Assembly (NCBI RefSeq): GCF_030680185.1
Contig: NZ_JAUXVZ010000055.1
Location: 124,001 to 188,000 of the forward strand
Source: Phenylobacterium sp.
GTDB lineage: Bacteria > Pseudomonadota > Alphaproteobacteria > Caulobacterales > Caulobacteraceae
Reading direction: 5' to 3'
Length of the DNA: 64,000 bases
The notes below the pieces were generated by a model. That model was not told the origin of the DNA. It did no database searches and was given only the letters and a program-made list of their open reading frames with translations. The number at the start of each line of letters is the position of its first letter. Within the stretch, counting starts at the first letter, position 1. Of the stretch, positions 35,634 through 43,900 are shown one piece after another. The translations under genes were made by a program, and so were the position numbers.

Positions 35634-36479
35634 TCACGACTGGGTCAGCCGACCGCTGAGGGCGCCGATTTCCTGACGCAGGGCGGAGAGCTCCTGGCGC
35701 AGGGCGGCGAGGTCCGCGGCGTCCTCGGCATGGGCCTGCTGGCGCTCCACACTGGCCAGGCGGAGGTCTTCCTCGATCTGCATCCGCTCAGCCTTGGCCT
35801 CTTCCTCGTGCTCGCTCTGCATGGCGTTGACCACGATGCCGATGAACAGGTTCAGCATGGTGAAGGTGGTGCAGAGGATGAAGGGCACGAAGAAGGCCCA
35901 GGCATAGGGATAGACCTCCATCACCGGCCGCACGATGCCCATGGACCAGCTCTCCAGCGTCATCACCTGGAACAGGGTGTAGGCCGAGGCCGGGATCGTG
36001 CCGAACCACTCCGGGAAGCTGGCGGCGAACAGCTTGGTGGCCATCACCGAGGCCACATAGAAGATCAACGTCATCAGCAGGATGATCGAGCCCATCCCCG
36101 GCAGGGCGCTGATCAGCGCGCCGACCACCCGGCGCAAGGACGGCACCAGCGTGATCATCCGCAGCACCCGCAGGATGCGCAGGGCCCGCAGCACCGAGAA
36201 GGCGCCGGCGGCCGGAACCAGCGCAATGGCGACGATGGCGAAGTCGAACAGGCTCCATGGGTCCTTGAAGAAGGCCAGCCGATGGACCGCGATACGGGCG
36301 ACGATCTCGACGACGAAGACGGCCAGGATCACCTTGTCCAGGACCATCAGGACCGGGCCGAAATTGGCCATGGCCCAGGCGCTGGTTTCCAGCCCGAGCG
36401 TGATCGCATTGAGCACGATCAGGGCCGTGATGATCTTCTCGGTGCGCGGCGAGGTGATCAGCGCCTTGAGCTGGTCCAA
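35634..36479 (-). CDS. Voltage-gated sodium channel, NaChBac/NavAb type
   Basis: The 281-residue product has one six-helix channel domain. The S4 voltage sensor carries Arg98, Arg101, Arg104 and Arg107 at every third position. The pore loop has selectivity filter TLESWSM (residues 174-180), the same seven residues as in NavAb. S6 contains [15 protein letters not shown], and the cytoplasmic tail is a predicted coiled coil (~225-280) that assembles the tetramer. It conducts sodium across the inner membrane upon depolarisation. Roles in motility, chemotaxis or pH homeostasis are known for some relatives. The gene is isolated. Confidence 0.94.
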   Translation of the reverse strand: MDQLKALITSPRTEKIITALIVLNAITLGLETSAWAMANFGPVLMVLDKVILAVFVVEIVARIAVHRLAFFKDPWSLFDFAIVAIALVPAAGAFSVLRALRILRVLRMITLVPSLRRVVGALISALPGMGSIILLMTLIFYVASVMATKLFAASFPEWFGTIPASAYTLFQVMTLESWSMGIVRPVMEVYPYAWAFFVPFILCTTFTMLNLFIGIVVNAMQSEHEEEAKAERMQIEEDLRLASVERQQAHAEDAADLAALRQELSALRQEIGALSGRLTQS

Positions 36480-36544
36480 GGGTTGGCTCCATGGGGTTTG
36501 GGACAGACGTCGCCATCTGCCGCAAACCTTGTGCGAGCGCCAGA

Positions 36545-36583
36545 GGCGAGACGGCCGCAGAGGCGCCGCCCCGCCGTCTCGCC
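36545..36583. terminator. 11-bp inverted repeat after the siderophore receptor
   Basis: GGCGAGACGGC (36545-36555) and GCCGTCTCGCC (36573-36583) are exact inverted copies with a 17-base spacer. It lies 14 bases beyond the receptor stop on the minus strand and upstream of the channel gene. Probably a factor-independent-like stem without T-tract. Confidence 0.45.
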
Positions 36584-36596
36584 GCCTTCACATGGC

Positions 36597-38816
36597 TCAG
36601 AAGCTAGCCCGCAGGCTCACCGTCACCCGGCGGGGCTCGCCGAAGAAGCCGCCGTTGTAGAAGCCGACGCGGCGGTAATAGGTCTTGTCGAACAGGTTAT
36701 CGACATTGAGCTGGGCGCTCAGATGATCGTTGAACTTGTAGCGGGCTGTCAGACTGGCCAGCACATAGGCGTCCTGGGCGACATTGGTGCGCAGGGTCGG
36801 CGGGTTCGTCCCCGGCGCGCTGGTGTTGCCGGGCACGGGGATGGTGGCGAGCGTGTAGATCCCGCTTTGCCAGTTCAGCCCGCCGCCGATCCGCAGGCCC
36901 TCGAGCGGCCCGCCCAGGTCGTAGGTGCTGTAGAGGCGCGCGATGTGGCGGGGGCTGAGCGTGCTGATCCGCGTTCCCGACGCGTCCTCGGTATAGGCGT
37001 AGGTATAGCCGCTGACCACGTTCCAGCGCTCGCTGACCTTGCCGGTGATCTCGGCCTCGAAGCCGCGGGTCTCGGCCCCGCTGACCGCCACATAGGCCGA
37101 ACTGCCGTCGGGCAGAAAGAAGCCGTCGGGCACCGAGGCGTCCAGGGCGGCCAGGTTGTCCTGTTGGGCGTAGAAGAGCACCGTCGAGGCCAGCAGGTCG
37201 CCGTCGAGGAACTCGCCCTTCAGGCCCAGCTCGTAGCTGGCGCCGATGACCGGGGCCAGCTGGTTGTTGTTCTTGTCCTTGTTGCTCTGCGGCTTGAAGA
37301 GATCCGAATAGCTGGCATAGGCCGAGATCTGCGAGGTCAGGTCGTAGATGACGCCCACATAGGGGGTGACGCGCTCGTCGGCATAGTCGCTGCTTGTGCG
37401 GACATAGGCGCCGGCCAGATCGAACAGGTCGACCTGCGTTTCCCACCGGGTGCTGCGCGCACCCAGGATCACCTTCAGCCGGTCGGACGGGTTGAGCCGC
37501 GCCGCGCCATAGATGCCCGTCTCCTTCGTGGTCGTGGTCTGGGCGGGCGTCCCGTACTTCAGCAGATAGGGCTCGGGGATGCGGCCGTCCCAGTTGCGGA
37601 AGTCCGGGATGGTCATGGCGTAGGGTCGCCGGCTGGCGTCGATCCTGTCGTTGAGGGTCGTGGCCTCGCGGTCAAAACCGTTGACCCCGATCACCGCCTC
37701 ATGCTGGCGACCGAACAGCTGGAAGGGTCCTGAGGCGAAGAGGTCGAAGCCGGTCTCCTCCTCCTGGTAGACGTTGTAATAGTCGGCCACGAACAGACCA
37801 GAGCCATCCACCGGATCGGGATAGCCGCCATAGCCATAGTAAAGCAGCGCCGTGGACTCGCTGTCGCGCTGGTTCAGGGTCAGGCGAAGCGACCAGTCGC
37901 CGGGCAGGTCCTGCTGGATCACGCCGTAGAGGCTGGAGCTGTTGCGGTCCCAGGTGCTCCAGTTGGCCGCCACGCTGTAGTTTGGCGACAGATCGGTGGG
38001 CGTGCCGTCCCGATAGAAGAGCGGCGCCGTCCCCCAGGTCGATCCCCGGGGCGTCGCCTCCAGATAGTCATAGCCCAACCGCACAAGGGTGCTGGAGGTC
38101 AGGTCGGCCTCGACCACGGCCATGGCTACGGTCTTCTTCTCCTCATAGAAGTCGATGTGCGACTCCCGGTCCTCGAACGCCGCCGACACGCGGCCCCGGA
38201 CGCGGCCAGAGGCGACCAGCGGCCCGGAAACGTCGGCCTCGACCCGGCCCCGGGACCAGCTGCCGGCCGTCACGCTGGCCGAGCCGGCGAAGTCCCGCGT
38301 CGGCGTCTTGCGGATCAGGTTGATGGTGGCGGATGGATCGCCCGCGCCGGTCACCAGGCCCGCGGCGCCGCGGATCACCTCGATGCGCTCATAGAGCGAG
38401 GTGTCGCCCATTACGCTGTTGCCCGACGAATAGCTGGTGGGCGCGCCATCGAGCTGGAAGTTGCTGATCGAGAAGCCGCGGGAGGTGAAGTTGACCCGGT
38501 TGGAGTCGTTTTCCTGAACCGTGATCCCAGTGGTCTGCTCCAGCACATTGGCGATGGAGGACAGGCCGAAGTCCTGGATGCGCTCGGTGGTGATCACGGT
38601 CACCGACTGCGGCGTCTGGCGCAGGGAGAGCGGCAGTTTGGCCGCCGAATCCGTGGCCTCGACCGCATAGCCGTCCTTCTTGCCGGTGACGACGACCCCG
38701 CGGACGGTGGCCGCCTCGTCATCGGCGGCCTGGGCGTGACCAACCAGGGCTGAACTGGCCAGGAGCGCCAGGAGCAGCACGCCCGAGTTTCGCCGGCATG
38801 AAATTGAACTGCGCAC
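36597..38816 (-). CDS. TonB-dependent siderophore receptor
   Basis: The 739-residue product has a signal peptide (LLLALLASSALVGHAQA), a TonB-box region R-G-V-V-V-T-G-K-K, and the siderophore-receptor plug signature L-P-L-S-L-R-Q-T-P-Q-S-V-T-V-I-T-T-E-R with VLEQTTGITVQEN. RGFSISNFQLDG and ERIEVIRGAAGLVTGAGDPSATIN follow (~residues 60-165). The barrel ends in V-S-L-R-A-S-F with terminal Phe. It belongs to the FhuE/FpvA-like ferric-siderophore group, but lacks an STN domain. The start is GTG (38816) after AGGGGA. A Fur-like site lies upstream. Confidence 0.92.
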   Translation of the reverse strand: MRSSISCRRNSGVLLLALLASSALVGHAQAADDEAATVRGVVVTGKKDGYAVEATDSAAKLPLSLRQTPQSVTVITTERIQDFGLSSIANVLEQTTGITVQENDSNRVNFTSRGFSISNFQLDGAPTSYSSGNSVMGDTSLYERIEVIRGAAGLVTGAGDPSATINLIRKTPTRDFAGSASVTAGSWSRGRVEADVSGPLVASGRVRGRVSAAFEDRESHIDFYEEKKTVAMAVVEADLTSSTLVRLGYDYLEATPRGSTWGTAPLFYRDGTPTDLSPNYSVAANWSTWDRNSSSLYGVIQQDLPGDWSLRLTLNQRDSESTALLYYGYGGYPDPVDGSGLFVADYYNVYQEEETGFDLFASGPFQLFGRQHEAVIGVNGFDREATTLNDRIDASRRPYAMTIPDFRNWDGRIPEPYLLKYGTPAQTTTTKETGIYGAARLNPSDRLKVILGARSTRWETQVDLFDLAGAYVRTSSDYADERVTPYVGVIYDLTSQISAYASYSDLFKPQSNKDKNNNQLAPVIGASYELGLKGEFLDGDLLASTVLFYAQQDNLAALDASVPDGFFLPDGSSAYVAVSGAETRGFEAEITGKVSERWNVVSGYTYAYTEDASGTRISTLSPRHIARLYSTYDLGGPLEGLRIGGGLNWQSGIYTLATIPVPGNTSAPGTNPPTLRTNVAQDAYVLASLTARYKFNDHLSAQLNVDNLFDKTYYRRVGFYNGGFFGEPRRVTVSLRASF

Positions 38817-38886
38817 GGATCGTATCCCCTACTGAAGCGCCCCCCGGGGCGCGGTCGGGGAGCGGATAGGCCGGCTCGCCACAAGT

Positions 38887-38908
38887 TGCAAACGATTCTT
38901 AGTAACAT
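38887..38908. promoter_or_regulatory. Candidate Fur-type box upstream of the siderophore receptor
   Basis: TTGCAAACGATTCTTAGTAACA is an AT-rich, imperfectly palindromic stretch in GC-rich surroundings, about 70 bases upstream of the receptor start. Iron receptors are usually Fur-controlled and this is the only Fur-like sequence seen in the gap, but the match to the consensus is loose. Confidence 0.35.
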
Positions 38909-38995
38909 GTTTGGCGGGGCGACTGACGCAGCGGCGCCCTTCCCTCCGCCAGCGTCGGTGATCTATGCCGGAAGGGTTCAGCCACGGAGGCCGTC

Positions 38996-40150
38996 ATGCG
39001 CGACGAGGATCTGCAGCCCATCCTGGAAACCGTGCGTCGGCTCTGCGCGGAATTCCCGGGTGGCTACTGGCGGGCGCGGGACCGGGAACGGACCTATCCG
39101 ACGGAATTCGTTCAGGCTCTGACCAAGGCCGGCCTGCTCGGCGTGTTGATCCCCGAGACCTATGGGGGCAGCGGTCTTGGCCTGTCGGCGGCCGCCGCCA
39201 TCCTGGAGGAGATCCACGCCAGCGGCTGCAACGCTGCGGCCGTCCACGCCCAGATGTACACCATGGGCACCGTGCTACGGCACGGCAGCGAGGCCCAGAA
39301 GTCCCAGTGGCTGCCGAAGATCGCCACCGGCGAGGTGCGGCTGCAGGCCTTTGGCGTCACCGAACCGGGCGCCGGCACCGACACCACCGCGATCACCACC
39401 ACGGCGACACGTACGGGCGACACCTACCTCATCAACGGCCAGAAGGTGTGGATCAGCCGGGCCGAGCATTCCGACCTGATGGTCCTGCTGGCCCGCACCA
39501 CCCCGCGGGAGGAGACGGCCAAGAAGACCGAAGGCCTGTCGGTCTTCCTGCTGGACATGCGCGAGGCGGTCGGGCGCGGCCTGACCATCAAGCCGATCCG
39601 CACCATGTTCAACCACGCCACCACCGAGCTCTTTTTCGATGATCTGGAAATCCCGGCCTCAAGCCTGATCGGCGAAGAGGGCAAGGGCTTCCGCTACATT
39701 CTCGACGGCATGAACGCCGAGCGCATCCTGATCGCCGCCGAGTGCATCGGCGACGGGCGCTGGTTCGTCGACAAGGCGCGGGACTACGCGACCAGCCGCG
39801 TGGTTTTTGGCCGCCCCATCGGCCAGAACCAGGGGGTCCAGTTCCCCATAGCCCGGGCCTACGCCCAGGTCCGTGCGGCCAGACTGATGACCTACGAGGC
39901 CGCGGCCCGCTACGAGGCGGGCGAACCGGCTGGCGAAGAGGCCAACATGGCCAAGCTGCTGGCCTCGGAGGCGTCGTGGGCGGCGGCCGACATGTGCATC
40001 CAGACCCATGGCGGCTTCGGCTTCGCCGAGGAGTACGACGTGGAGCGCAAGTTCCGCGAGACCCGCCTCTATCAGGTGGCGCCGATCTCCACGAACCTGA
40101 TCCTGGCCTATCTGGCCGAGCACGTGCTGGGGCTGCCGCGCTCGTACTGA
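38996..40150 (+). CDS. Acyl-CoA dehydrogenase
   Basis: The 384-residue product has the three-domain ACAD layout: N-terminal helices with LLGVLIPETYGGSGLG (~45-60), the beta domain with AFGVTEPGAGTDTTAI (~115-130, flavin contact) and the C-terminal helical domain with QTHGGFGFAEEYDVERKFRETRLY (split around 335-358). A glutamate base cannot be placed with certainty; the M-C-I-Q-T-H-G-G-F-G-F-A-E-E-Y segment resembles isovaleryl- and medium-chain types. It introduces a double bond into acyl-CoA, passing electrons to ETF. The ATG follows ACGGAGGCCGTC. Confidence 0.92.
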   Translation: MRDEDLQPILETVRRLCAEFPGGYWRARDRERTYPTEFVQALTKAGLLGVLIPETYGGSGLGLSAAAAILEEIHASGCNAAAVHAQMYTMGTVLRHGSEAQKSQWLPKIATGEVRLQAFGVTEPGAGTDTTAITTTATRTGDTYLINGQKVWISRAEHSDLMVLLARTTPREETAKKTEGLSVFLLDMREAVGRGLTIKPIRTMFNHATTELFFDDLEIPASSLIGEEGKGFRYILDGMNAERILIAAECIGDGRWFVDKARDYATSRVVFGRPIGQNQGVQFPIARAYAQVRAARLMTYEAAARYEAGEPAGEEANMAKLLASEASWAAADMCIQTHGGFGFAEEYDVERKFRETRLYQVAPISTNLILAYLAEHVLGLPRSY

Positions 40151-40158
40151 GAGCGAGC

Positions 40159-41001
40159 CTAGTCGGTGAAGACCACCGTCTTGGCGCCGTTCAGCAGCAC
40201 ACGGTCCTCCAGGTGCCAGCGCACGGCGCGAGCCAGGACCCGGCGCTCGATGTCGCGGCCCTTGCGGATCAGGGCGGCGGGCGTGTCCCGGTGGCTGATC
40301 CGCTCGACGTCCTGCTCGATGATCGGACCCTCGTCGAGGTCGGCGGTGACATAGTGGGCGGTGGCCCCGATCACCTTCACCCCGCGGGCGTGGGCCTGAT
40401 GATAGGGCCGTGCGCCCTTGAAGCCCGGCAGGAAGGAGTGGTGGATGTTGATGCAGCGGCCCTCCAGCTTGGAGGCCAGCCCATCGGACAGGATCTGCAT
40501 GTAGCGGGCGAGCACCACAAGTTCGGCGCCGGTGGATTGGACCAACGACCAGAGCGCGGCCTCCTGCTCCAGCTTGGTGTCGCGGTTCACCGGCAGGTGG
40601 TGAAAGGGCAGACCGCTGAGATCGATGCTGGAATAGGTGTCGGCCGGGTGGTTCGACACCACCGCGCAGATGTCCATCGGCAGTTCGCCGCGACGCCAGC
40701 GCCAGACCAGGTCCGACAGGCAGTGGTCGGCCTGGGACGCCAGGATCATCACCTTTCGCCGCACCTTCGGATCACGCAGCGTCCAGTTCATGGCGAACTC
40801 AGCGCCGATGGGCGCAAAGGCCTCCCGCAGATCCGCAGCCGGCGTCTCGCCGGCCTCGAACACCACGCGCATGAAGAAGCGGTCGGTCTCGACATCGCCG
40901 AACTGCTGGGCGTCGATGATGTTGCCGCCGCGGTCGAACAGGAAGCTCGCCACCCGGCTGACGATGCCGGGCCGGTCGGCGCAGGAAAGGGTCAGGATCA
41001 T
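40159..41001 (-). CDS. purU: Formyltetrahydrofolate deformylase
   Basis: The 280-residue product has an N-terminal ACT domain ([20 protein letters not shown], residues 2-21) and a C-terminal formyl-transferase fold with the catalytic [14 protein letters not shown] and [16 protein letters not shown] (~190-240). It hydrolyses 10-formyl-THF to formate and THF, balancing one-carbon pools and supplying formate for purine synthesis. The ATG at 41001 fits the ACT domain start; the longer in-frame start overlaps the cytochrome b gene. Confidence 0.94.
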   Translation of the reverse strand: MILTLSCADRPGIVSRVASFLFDRGGNIIDAQQFGDVETDRFFMRVVFEAGETPAADLREAFAPIGAEFAMNWTLRDPKVRRKVMILASQADHCLSDLVWRWRRGELPMDICAVVSNHPADTYSSIDLSGLPFHHLPVNRDTKLEQEAALWSLVQSTGAELVVLARYMQILSDGLASKLEGRCINIHHSFLPGFKGARPYHQAHARGVKVIGATAHYVTADLDEGPIIEQDVERISHRDTPAALIRKGRDIERRVLARAVRWHLEDRVLLNGAKTVVFTD

Positions 41002-41012
41002 GGATCGGCTGA

Positions 41013-41675
41013 CTAGCCTGCGCGGGCGATCAGCACCACCACCAAGACCGCGATCACAACGCCAAGCGCCAGCCGCCACAGGGGCGCTGGCCGCAACTCG
41101 CCCTCAAGCCCCGCAGTCGCGTCGCGCCCCGTCACCATGGGTCCCACCAGGTTTCGGCGCTTGAACAGCGCATAGGCGGCGATGGCCACCAGATGCAGGG
41201 CGACCGCAGCCTGGAGCAGGCGGAAGTTCAACTCATGCAGGTCTGCGGCTTTCCGGCCGGCGTCGAAATCGACGAAGCGGGCCAAAGGTCCGGATTCCAT
41301 GCCATCGACATCGACGGCGAACAGGCCAAGCCCCACCTGCGAGATCAGCAGGACGACGAGCAGCACCACGCTGAGCGCGCCGAGCGGGTTATGGCCAAAG
41401 CTCGCCGGCGCCCCGCGCCAGCCTCGGACATAGGCGAGGACCGCCCCCGGCCCCTTCACGAACTCGGAGAACCGGGCCGTCGATCCGCCCGCGACGCCCC
41501 AGTAGAGGCGGAAGATCACCAGGCCGAGGATTCCGTAGCCGGCATAGCGATGGATATCCATCCGCTCGCCGCCTGTCAGCCAGGCGACCACGACCAGGAC
41601 GGCCAGGGCCCAGTGAACGAGGCGGGTGGGCAGATCCCACACCCGCACCCGCGCCGACGGCGTGCTGGACGCCAT
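41013..41675 (-). CDS. Cytochrome b561-type membrane protein
   Basis: The 220-residue product has four to five membrane segments with heme-ligating histidines in the usual places: L-V-H-W-A-L-A (~20), D-I-H-R-Y-A-G-Y (~42) and [16 protein letters not shown] (~155-170). It passes electrons between quinones and c-type cytochromes. The ATG at 41675 is 1 base after the cytochrome c' stop; an ATG 27 bases upstream is also in frame. It pairs with the cytochrome c' gene, as in many proteobacteria. Confidence 0.88.
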   Translation of the reverse strand: MASSTPSARVRVWDLPTRLVHWALAVLVVVAWLTGGERMDIHRYAGYGILGLVIFRLYWGVAGGSTARFSEFVKGPGAVLAYVRGWRGAPASFGHNPLGALSVVLLVVLLISQVGLGLFAVDVDGMESGPLARFVDFDAGRKAADLHELNFRLLQAAVALHLVAIAAYALFKRRNLVGPMVTGRDATAGLEGELRPAPLWRLALGVVIAVLVVVLIARAG

Positions 41676-41676
41676 T

Positions 41677-42186
41677 CTATTGCTCGGCGCGGAAGTTGTC
41701 ATGGCAGCCGCCGCAGCTGGCGCCGACCACCCTCACATGGGCCTGGAGGCCTGCGACATCGCCGGCGGCGGCCAGTTGCTGGAGCTCGGTCGTGGCCCCC
41801 ACCAGGCGCTGCTGGGCCGCCGCGAAGCCTTCGGGGTTGGTCCAGACGGTCTCCAGGGCGTCGGTCTTGACCCCGTCCTGAGGGCCCGAGCCCGCCGGAA
41901 ACCAGTTCGGAATCTGCTGGGCCAAGTCGTGCATGCGCTCGGCGGCCGGGGCGATCTGCGCCATGTCCGGCGACCCCGACTTCAGCTGGTCATTGATGAG
42001 CTTGAACGAGGCGCCCAAGGCCTTGTAGCCCTCCTGGCGCTCGACAACGATGGGCGGGGCGGAAGCCTCGGCTGTCTCGGTTTCGCCGGCCTGTTGGCCG
42101 CAGCCGGCCACCAGCAAGGCCAGGGTCACGGCGGTCAGGCCCAGACGGGCGCGGACGGTCAGGTCGGCAAGCGACGGGACGCTCAT
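41677..42186 (-). CDS. Lipoprotein cytochrome c'
   Basis: The 169-residue product has a lipoprotein signal (LALLVAGC, Cys at ~29) and the four-helix cytochrome c' fold, with the heme motif C-G-G-C-H near the C-terminus (~157-161), the usual place for this class. Cytochromes c' bind NO or act as electron acceptors in the periplasm. Here it is tethered to a membrane and co-transcribed with the cytochrome b561, suggesting a two-part redox chain. Confidence 0.88.
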   Translation of the reverse strand: MSVPSLADLTVRARLGLTAVTLALLVAGCGQQAGETETAEASAPPIVVERQEGYKALGASFKLINDQLKSGSPDMAQIAPAAERMHDLAQQIPNWFPAGSGPQDGVKTDALETVWTNPEGFAAAQQRLVGATTELQQLAAAGDVAGLQAHVRVVGASCGGCHDNFRAEQ

Positions 42187-42382
42187 GGGCTCTCTCCTCG
42201 GCGGGCGCGCCAGGCGCGCGTTTGATCGAGTCTGAAGCCTAGTGTGGCACAGGTCCAGCGCCAGCGCTGCTCAGCCCAAGGCCCAATCGGTTCGACCCGA
42301 CGCCCAAGCCCTGGGCGCAAAGGCATCGGAACCGCTGTCTTGCGGGGCGCATTGTCCAGCTATGCAGAGGGAGAACCTGAGA

Positions 42383-42706
42383 ATGACATCGATGAATCGC
42401 GCCCGCCTCACCGGCCTTGCGGCCGCCGCTGGCCTGGGGCTGGCGCTGGCCGCCTGCGGTCAGGGCGAGACCACTCAGGCCGGCGACCGGCTCGACGGCG
42501 CGGCTGCGCCGACCTATCCCGGCGAGGGCGCAGCCGGTTTGGTCGACAATGAAAGCGGCGCCATGACTGAAGCGCCTGGCGCAGACGCCGCGGGCGGCGG
42601 CACCGGCCAGACGCCCGGCTATGGGGAACCTGGCGGCGCCCCCAGCGAAGCCCACAGCGACATGTCTTCGCCCCCGAGCGTCGCAGAAAACCCGCCGCCG
42701 AACTGA
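42383..42706 (+). CDS. Small predicted lipoprotein, disordered mature part
   Basis: The 107-residue product has a lipobox LALAAC (Cys at ~25) and a mature part rich in Gly, Ala, Pro and Glu without clear secondary structure. A ribosome binding site GGGAGAACCTGAG precedes the ATG at 42383; earlier in-frame starts give no signal sequence. No family is recognised. It is probably anchored in the outer or inner membrane. Confidence 0.65.
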   Translation: MTSMNRARLTGLAAAAGLGLALAACGQGETTQAGDRLDGAAAPTYPGEGAAGLVDNESGAMTEAPGADAAGGGTGQTPGYGEPGGAPSEAHSDMSSPPSVAENPPPN

Positions 42707-42748
42707 GGCGCCAGGCCAGCTCGGTTCCAGCGGCCGCCAGGGTGGGCG

Positions 42749-42958
42749 TTACGTCGTGGCGAAGAAGCCATGCTCGCCGCTCACCCGCACGAGGCAAGGG
42801 CGGCCCTGGTCCTGAGAGGCCCGGGCGCGCTTGTTCGCGGCCGCCTTGGCTTCTTCCTTGTCCAGGCTGTGATCGGAAAAGGCGCCCTCATGTTCGACGG
42901 CCCAGAGTCCGTCATGGCGGGCCACGGTAATGACGATACGATCCCGAATTTCGCGCAT
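42749..42958 (-). CDS. Small DUF2188-like protein
   Basis: The 69-residue product fits the DUF2188 pattern: a short strand (RIVITVARHDGLWAVEHEGAF), a helix with KEEAKAAANKRARASQDQ and a final strand (PCLVRVSGEHGFF). The family is of unknown function, and members are often stress-related. AGGAG 7 bases before the ATG supports translation. It lies next to the cold-shock gene, on the opposite strand. Confidence 0.65.
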   Translation of the reverse strand: MREIRDRIVITVARHDGLWAVEHEGAFSDHSLDKEEAKAAANKRARASQDQGRPCLVRVSGEHGFFATT

Positions 42959-43268
42959 GAATGGCTCCTGAAAGGTCCGGCCTTGGCCTCAACAGGGCGA
43001 CAATCGCGAAGAGGGCCGATCGGCCAGAACATGTAGTTTGTCTTACTACAGTATATGTATTTTCCCCAAGAGTCCGGACCTTGTGGAAAACATTCTTGCC
43101 ATTCCAGTCAATTTTGTGCGATAAAGGTCCATCGAATATCGTTTTGGCTCGCCTAAAATCCACCGAACGAACTACGTACGGACCACTGGACTCCTCGACC
43201 CTCTCCGAAGATTTGATCGCGCAACCCCTCTTGGGCGCGTGAATATTTAGACCCGGAAAGGGATCAAC
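42959..43268 (+). promoter_or_regulatory. AT-rich leader and promoter region of the cold-shock gene
   Basis: This 310-base gap holds no convincing gene. From about 43030 to 43160 it is markedly AT-richer than the surroundings (for example TACAGTATATGTATTTTCCCC). cspA-type genes typically have long, structured, temperature-sensing 5' leaders, and this stretch is long enough for one. An ATG-started frame across it (42961-43242) has no protein-like features. Confidence 0.5.
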
Positions 43269-43478
43269 ATGAGCACTGGAACCGTGAAGTGGTTCAACGG
43301 CCAAAAAGGTTTTGGCTTTATTCAACCCGATGACGGCGGCGCCGACGTTTTCGTCCACATTTCAGCCGTGGAGCGCGCCGGCATGGCCTCGCTGCACGAG
43401 GGCCAAAAGCTTGGCTTCGAAATGCAGCGCGACGCCCGCAACGGCAAGATGTCTGCGGCCAATCTCCAGGCGGCCTAA
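43269..43478 (+). CDS. Cold-shock domain protein
   Basis: The 69-residue product is a single five-stranded cold-shock domain with RNP1 K-G-F-G-F-I (residues 13-18) and RNP2 V-F-V-H-I (27-31). It binds single-stranded RNA/DNA and acts as an RNA chaperone. CGGAAAGGGATCAAC precedes the ATG. It is preceded by an AT-rich leader and followed by a strong intrinsic terminator, so it is a single-gene transcript. Confidence 0.96.
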   Translation: MSTGTVKWFNGQKGFGFIQPDDGGADVFVHISAVERAGMASLHEGQKLGFEMQRDARNGKMSAANLQAA

Positions 43479-43505
43479 ACCCTCGCCTGAACACCGAACG
43501 ATCGG

Positions 43506-43533
43506 AGGGCCGGCGCCAGCGCCGGCCCTTTTT
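43506..43533 (+). terminator. Intrinsic terminator of the cold-shock gene
   Basis: A perfect 10-bp stem AGGGCCGGCG / CGCCGGCCCT with a CCAG loop is followed at once by TTTT. It lies 27 bases after the stop. Confidence 0.92.
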
Positions 43534-43616
43534 CGTGGCTGCGACCGACATGGGAGCCTCGGGAGCCTGGCGAGGCCTCAGCCGTTCCGCTGACGACAGA
43601 TCCGAGGACTTCTCAG

Positions 43617-43865
43617 ATGGCGACGACTTGGGTGATCGAGATTCGGCTCGGCGAACGGCCGGACGCAGCGCCCCTCCGCCGGGCGGTGGTGGACGCGCGG
43701 AGCGAGGCGGAAGCCCTCCGTCTTGTGCTGGGGCAGGCTGAGGCCGACGAAGCTCGGACACGGGCTGGCCTGGATGACGGCCAGGAAGAGGTGTTTTCGC
43801 AGGCCGAGGCCGCCAAGGGACGCCCGGAGCATCATTCCGGCGAAAACGATACGGGCCGAGCTTAG
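43617..43865 (+). CDS. Small hypothetical protein
   Basis: The 82-residue product starts MATTWVIEIRLGERPDA and continues with an Ala/Glu-rich helix and a charged tail. No family is recognised. GAGGACTTCTC is a possible ribosome binding site. A frame on the opposite strand spans the same bases, but the plus-strand protein has a more natural composition and precedes the epimerase fusion by 35 bases. Confidence 0.4.
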   Translation: MATTWVIEIRLGERPDAAPLRRAVVDARSEAEALRLVLGQAEADEARTRAGLDDGQEEVFSQAEAAKGRPEHHSGENDTGRA

Positions 43866-43900
43866 CCGGAACCCCATCCCTCAGGGCGGGTTAGGCCCTT

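Noticed and set aside
35730..37733. Plus-strand open frame of 667 codons
   Set aside because: It is antisense to the sodium channel and the siderophore receptor, and crosses both genes and their gap. The product is His/Gly-rich with no domain.
42187..42240. Possible FixK box upstream of cytochrome c'
   Set aside because: Only one half-site (ATCAA on the minus strand) matches. The other half differs at most positions.
42961..43242. Possible small gene upstream of the cold-shock gene
   Set aside because: The frame lacks a ribosome binding site and protein-like composition, and the region is better explained as promoter and leader.
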